Source: Oligoflexia bacterium
Lineage (GTDB): Bacteria; Bdellovibrionota; UBA1018
Direction: 5' to 3'
DNA: 41,000 nucleotides
Assembly: GCA_903935335.1 (NCBI GenBank)
Contig: CAIZRG010000057.1
Coordinates: 1-41,000, forward strand
The notes below the pieces were generated by a model. The model made no database searches. It was given only the letters and a program-made list of their open reading frames with translations, and was not told the origin of the DNA. The position numbers were made by a program, and so were the translations under genes. Shown here one piece after another: positions 39,268 through 41,000 of this stretch (its first letter is position 1; every line of letters starts with the position of its first letter).

Positions 39268-40818
39268 ATGAATTTAGGTAAACTTTGTTTGCTTAGTGGA
39301 GTTTTTTTCTTTTTTTTAATTGGAAGTGAAATAGCAAGTGCGGGAGGTCGCAACTCAAAACCTCAGGATAAAAAACCGGGACAAACTCATGTAGTTTCTG
39401 AGGCAGACAGTCAAAGACAGCTTCGTCGCGAAGATTCGATGCCTGTTAGTGAATTTGAAATGGTCTATCAAGACCCATCTGATAAAATTGTAGATGCTCT
39501 TATAGAAAACAACACCTTCAAACTGAAAGAGATCGAAGTTGATGGAAAAATTCTACGCCCTCTCTACTATTATGGAGAGGAAAATTTACTTTCAATCTAT
39601 TATCTGCAAAAAAATTCAAATTTAAATAATCAGTTTGATTTTGATTTTCATAGGCTTGATGTTAACCTCCAAACTAAAGAAAAGATTTACAAAGGGTTAA
39701 TTTCAAGTCAGAACTCAGCAAGTATCTTTTATTTTATACCAGTGAGTTACAATCAAGAAACTCAGTCAGAATTAGAGTCTCTTAACAGAGTTTTTGACGA
39801 CCTGAAAAAAGAAATTATCTTTCTTCAGGAAGAAATTGAGGCAGCAGAAAACTCAGTTATAGAGGATGAAGATTACATCAATCTTAATAAAGAGGTCGAA
39901 TGGATGCAGGATTCAAGCAATCTTGAGAGTCCTTCGAATACAAGGAACCGGTTGAATCTAATTTATCGTGTGTCTTGCACCCAAGAAGCACTCACGAAAA
40001 AAAGATCTCCTGCATTATCTGCGTCTCAACTAAAAACAACAGAAGAAAACACATCAGGTAATTTAAATGCAGAAGATGCTAGGTTAACAAATGAATTTGA
40101 AGCTGAAAACCCTGAAGACTACAGAGAATATATTAAGTTCATAGATAATCTTGGGAATGTAAGAAATGGAATTATTGAGCGAGAATTAAAAAAAGAATAT
40201 GACAAATACCTTTCTTTTTTAGAGGATAAGAAGGAGCAGCTGATTCAAAAAAAGAAAGAGTTATTAGGGCAAAAAACACTTCGTTTAAAAGAAAGACTAG
40301 AACAGAAAATTAAGAGACAAAATCAAATTCAGACACTTCTAAATTATCTGCCGAACCCGTTTGATTATTTCATTACTTATTCAAAAAATGGTAATAATTC
40401 TTCTGTTACTGGTTTTGTTGTTTCTGATGAGAAAGGTTTTAGTTTTGATTTGGTCGGTGGGCTTTCAGGTAATGATTTTGAATTTACTGATTGTGAAAAA
40501 AAGGAAAGCTTTTTTATTTTTAAAAATAAAAGAAAAAATAAAATTACTGTTATAAATAAACTTTCTTTTCTTGGATTACAAATTGAATCAGATGGATCAA
40601 GTGAAGAAGATGATAATCAATCAGAACATTCTTACTCAACAGCGAGTTTTCATATGAAGCGAGGACTCAACCAGCGTGGGTCATTGCGAGCTGGTTCAGA
40701 ACTGGATTATCGAAGGCCTTCAGCACAACCGTCTGTAGCTTCTTCCTCCTGTAGATCAGATCAAACTAAAGATACTTCAATTTCAATAGCATCTAAAAGT
40801 AAATCTAGACTTAAGTAG
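39268..40818 (+). CDS. Secreted coiled-coil protein of unknown function
   Basis: 516 residues. ATG 39268 with GAGG five bases before it. Signal peptide 1-25 (long Phe run, SEIASA before GGRNS). Then a polar, charged mature region with coiled-coil heptads near 165-190 (LNRVFDDLKKEIIFLQEEIE) and 310-345 (FLEDKKEQLIQKKKELLGQK, then LKERLEQKI). A beta-rich section at about 355-430 is followed by an acidic patch (EEDDNQSE) and a Ser/Arg/Lys tail ending KSKSRLK. No family recognised. Its AT-rich composition and lack of enzymatic motifs resemble the 5 kb secreted pair and the large GT/YopJ-like gene. A host- or prey-contact role is inference. Confidence 0.6.
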   Translation: MNLGKLCLLSGVFFFFLIGSEIASAGGRNSKPQDKKPGQTHVVSEADSQRQLRREDSMPVSEFEMVYQDPSDKIVDALIENNTFKLKEIEVDGKILRPLYYYGEENLLSIYYLQKNSNLNNQFDFDFHRLDVNLQTKEKIYKGLISSQNSASIFYFIPVSYNQETQSELESLNRVFDDLKKEIIFLQEEIEAAENSVIEDEDYINLNKEVEWMQDSSNLESPSNTRNRLNLIYRVSCTQEALTKKRSPALSASQLKTTEENTSGNLNAEDARLTNEFEAENPEDYREYIKFIDNLGNVRNGIIERELKKEYDKYLSFLEDKKEQLIQKKKELLGQKTLRLKERLEQKIKRQNQIQTLLNYLPNPFDYFITYSKNGNNSSVTGFVVSDEKGFSFDLVGGLSGNDFEFTDCEKKESFFIFKNKRKNKITVINKLSFLGLQIESDGSSEEDDNQSEHSYSTASFHMKRGLNQRGSLRAGSELDYRRPSAQPSVASSSCRSDQTKDTSISIASKSKSRLK

Positions 40819-40866
40819 TATGAAAATTAGCTGCAGGATTCCTAGACAAGAGGAGCTTACTCAAAA

Positions 40867-41000
40867 ATGCGATATCAACTCAAGCTTGTTAATCTTTTTC
40901 TGTCTCTATTCATAGTGGTGATTTTCATGACTGGTTGTGAGAGTCCCCCGGCAAGCGATGGTTCAACTGTAACCGAAACTCCAGCACCACCAGCACCACC
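40867..41000 (+). CDS. Lipoprotein, 5' part only
   Basis: Runs off the window end. ATG 40867 with AGAGGAG 9 bases upstream. Hydrophobic signal (LFLSLFIVVIF) and lipobox MTGC (Cys24), then PPASDGSTVTE and a Pro/Ala-rich stretch from CCAGCACCA tandem units at the very end (PAPPAPP). A surface-exposed lipoprotein is likely; the rest is not visible. Confidence 0.65.
   Translation, partial: MRYQLKLVNLFLSLFIVVIFMTGCESPPASDGSTVTETPAPPAP

Noticed and set aside
1..41000. CRISPR arrays, tRNA and rRNA genes
   Set aside because: No regularly spaced repeats were seen, and I could not identify any tRNA cloverleaf or rRNA stretch by eye; a dedicated search was not possible.

Overview
The window comes from a flagellated Gram-negative bacterium of moderate, AT-leaning base composition. 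The Gram-negative call rests on BamD, a TonB-type protein, lipoproteins and L/P-ring genes. The compact flagellar cluster ending in csrA-fliW, the GTGA-type overlaps and the many secreted proteins of unknown function would fit a delta-like or Bdellovibrionota-like lineage (predatory or host-associated). This placement is inference; there is no rRNA gene here to fix it.

Layout. (1) 1-1.2 kb is a mobile-DNA graveyard: a decayed fragment resembling an Rhs-type toxin C-terminus, an internally deleted IS66 transposase fragment, and a RelE/HigB-type toxin broken by one base next to an intact XRE antitoxin. (2) 1.4-6.2 kb is a secretion or host-interaction island. It holds a 1057-residue exported protein that joins an MGDG-synthase/MurG-like glycosyltransferase to a C-terminal domain with a YopJ-like His-Asp-Gln-Cys arrangement. 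A near-consensus sigma-28 promoter lies just upstream. Divergent from it are two tandem paralogous secreted Cys-containing proteins. (3) 6.3-15.4 kb is envelope and housekeeping: a large unknown protein, xseB, tlyA, a patatin-like lipoprotein that has lost both catalytic residues, PBP1A, a TonB-like protein, a small unknown gene and folD. (4) 15.5-24.8 kb is one uninterrupted flagellar rod/ring/hook-junction operon, flgF-G-A-H-I-J-M-N-K-L-csrA-fliW, with a GGA-loop hairpin directly in front of csrA. (5) 24.8-28.6 kb has a phosphopantetheinyl transferase, a beta-barrel protein, and the minus-strand set BatE-like/bamD/TPR. (6) 28.7-34.2 kb is an amino-acid catabolic operon: class-III aminotransferase, M20 deacylase, AstA, AstD. 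(7) 34.3-41 kb has cspA, a secreted Cys-rich protein, leucine dehydrogenase, a MoxR AAA+ ATPase whose reading frame appears to join a VWA gene through an A10 frameshift site, a coiled-coil secreted protein, and the start of a lipoprotein.

How the parts fit. FlgM (anti-sigma-28), the sigma-28-like promoter in front of the effector-like gene, and the CsrA-FliW pair suggest that motility and at least one exported effector share a regulatory circuit. The arginine/ornithine succinyl-transfer genes together with leucine dehydrogenase point to growth on amino acids, as expected for a predator or host-dependent cell. The strongest candidates for something undescribed are the glycosyltransferase/YopJ-like fusion under flagellar control and the MoxR-VWA frameshift pair.
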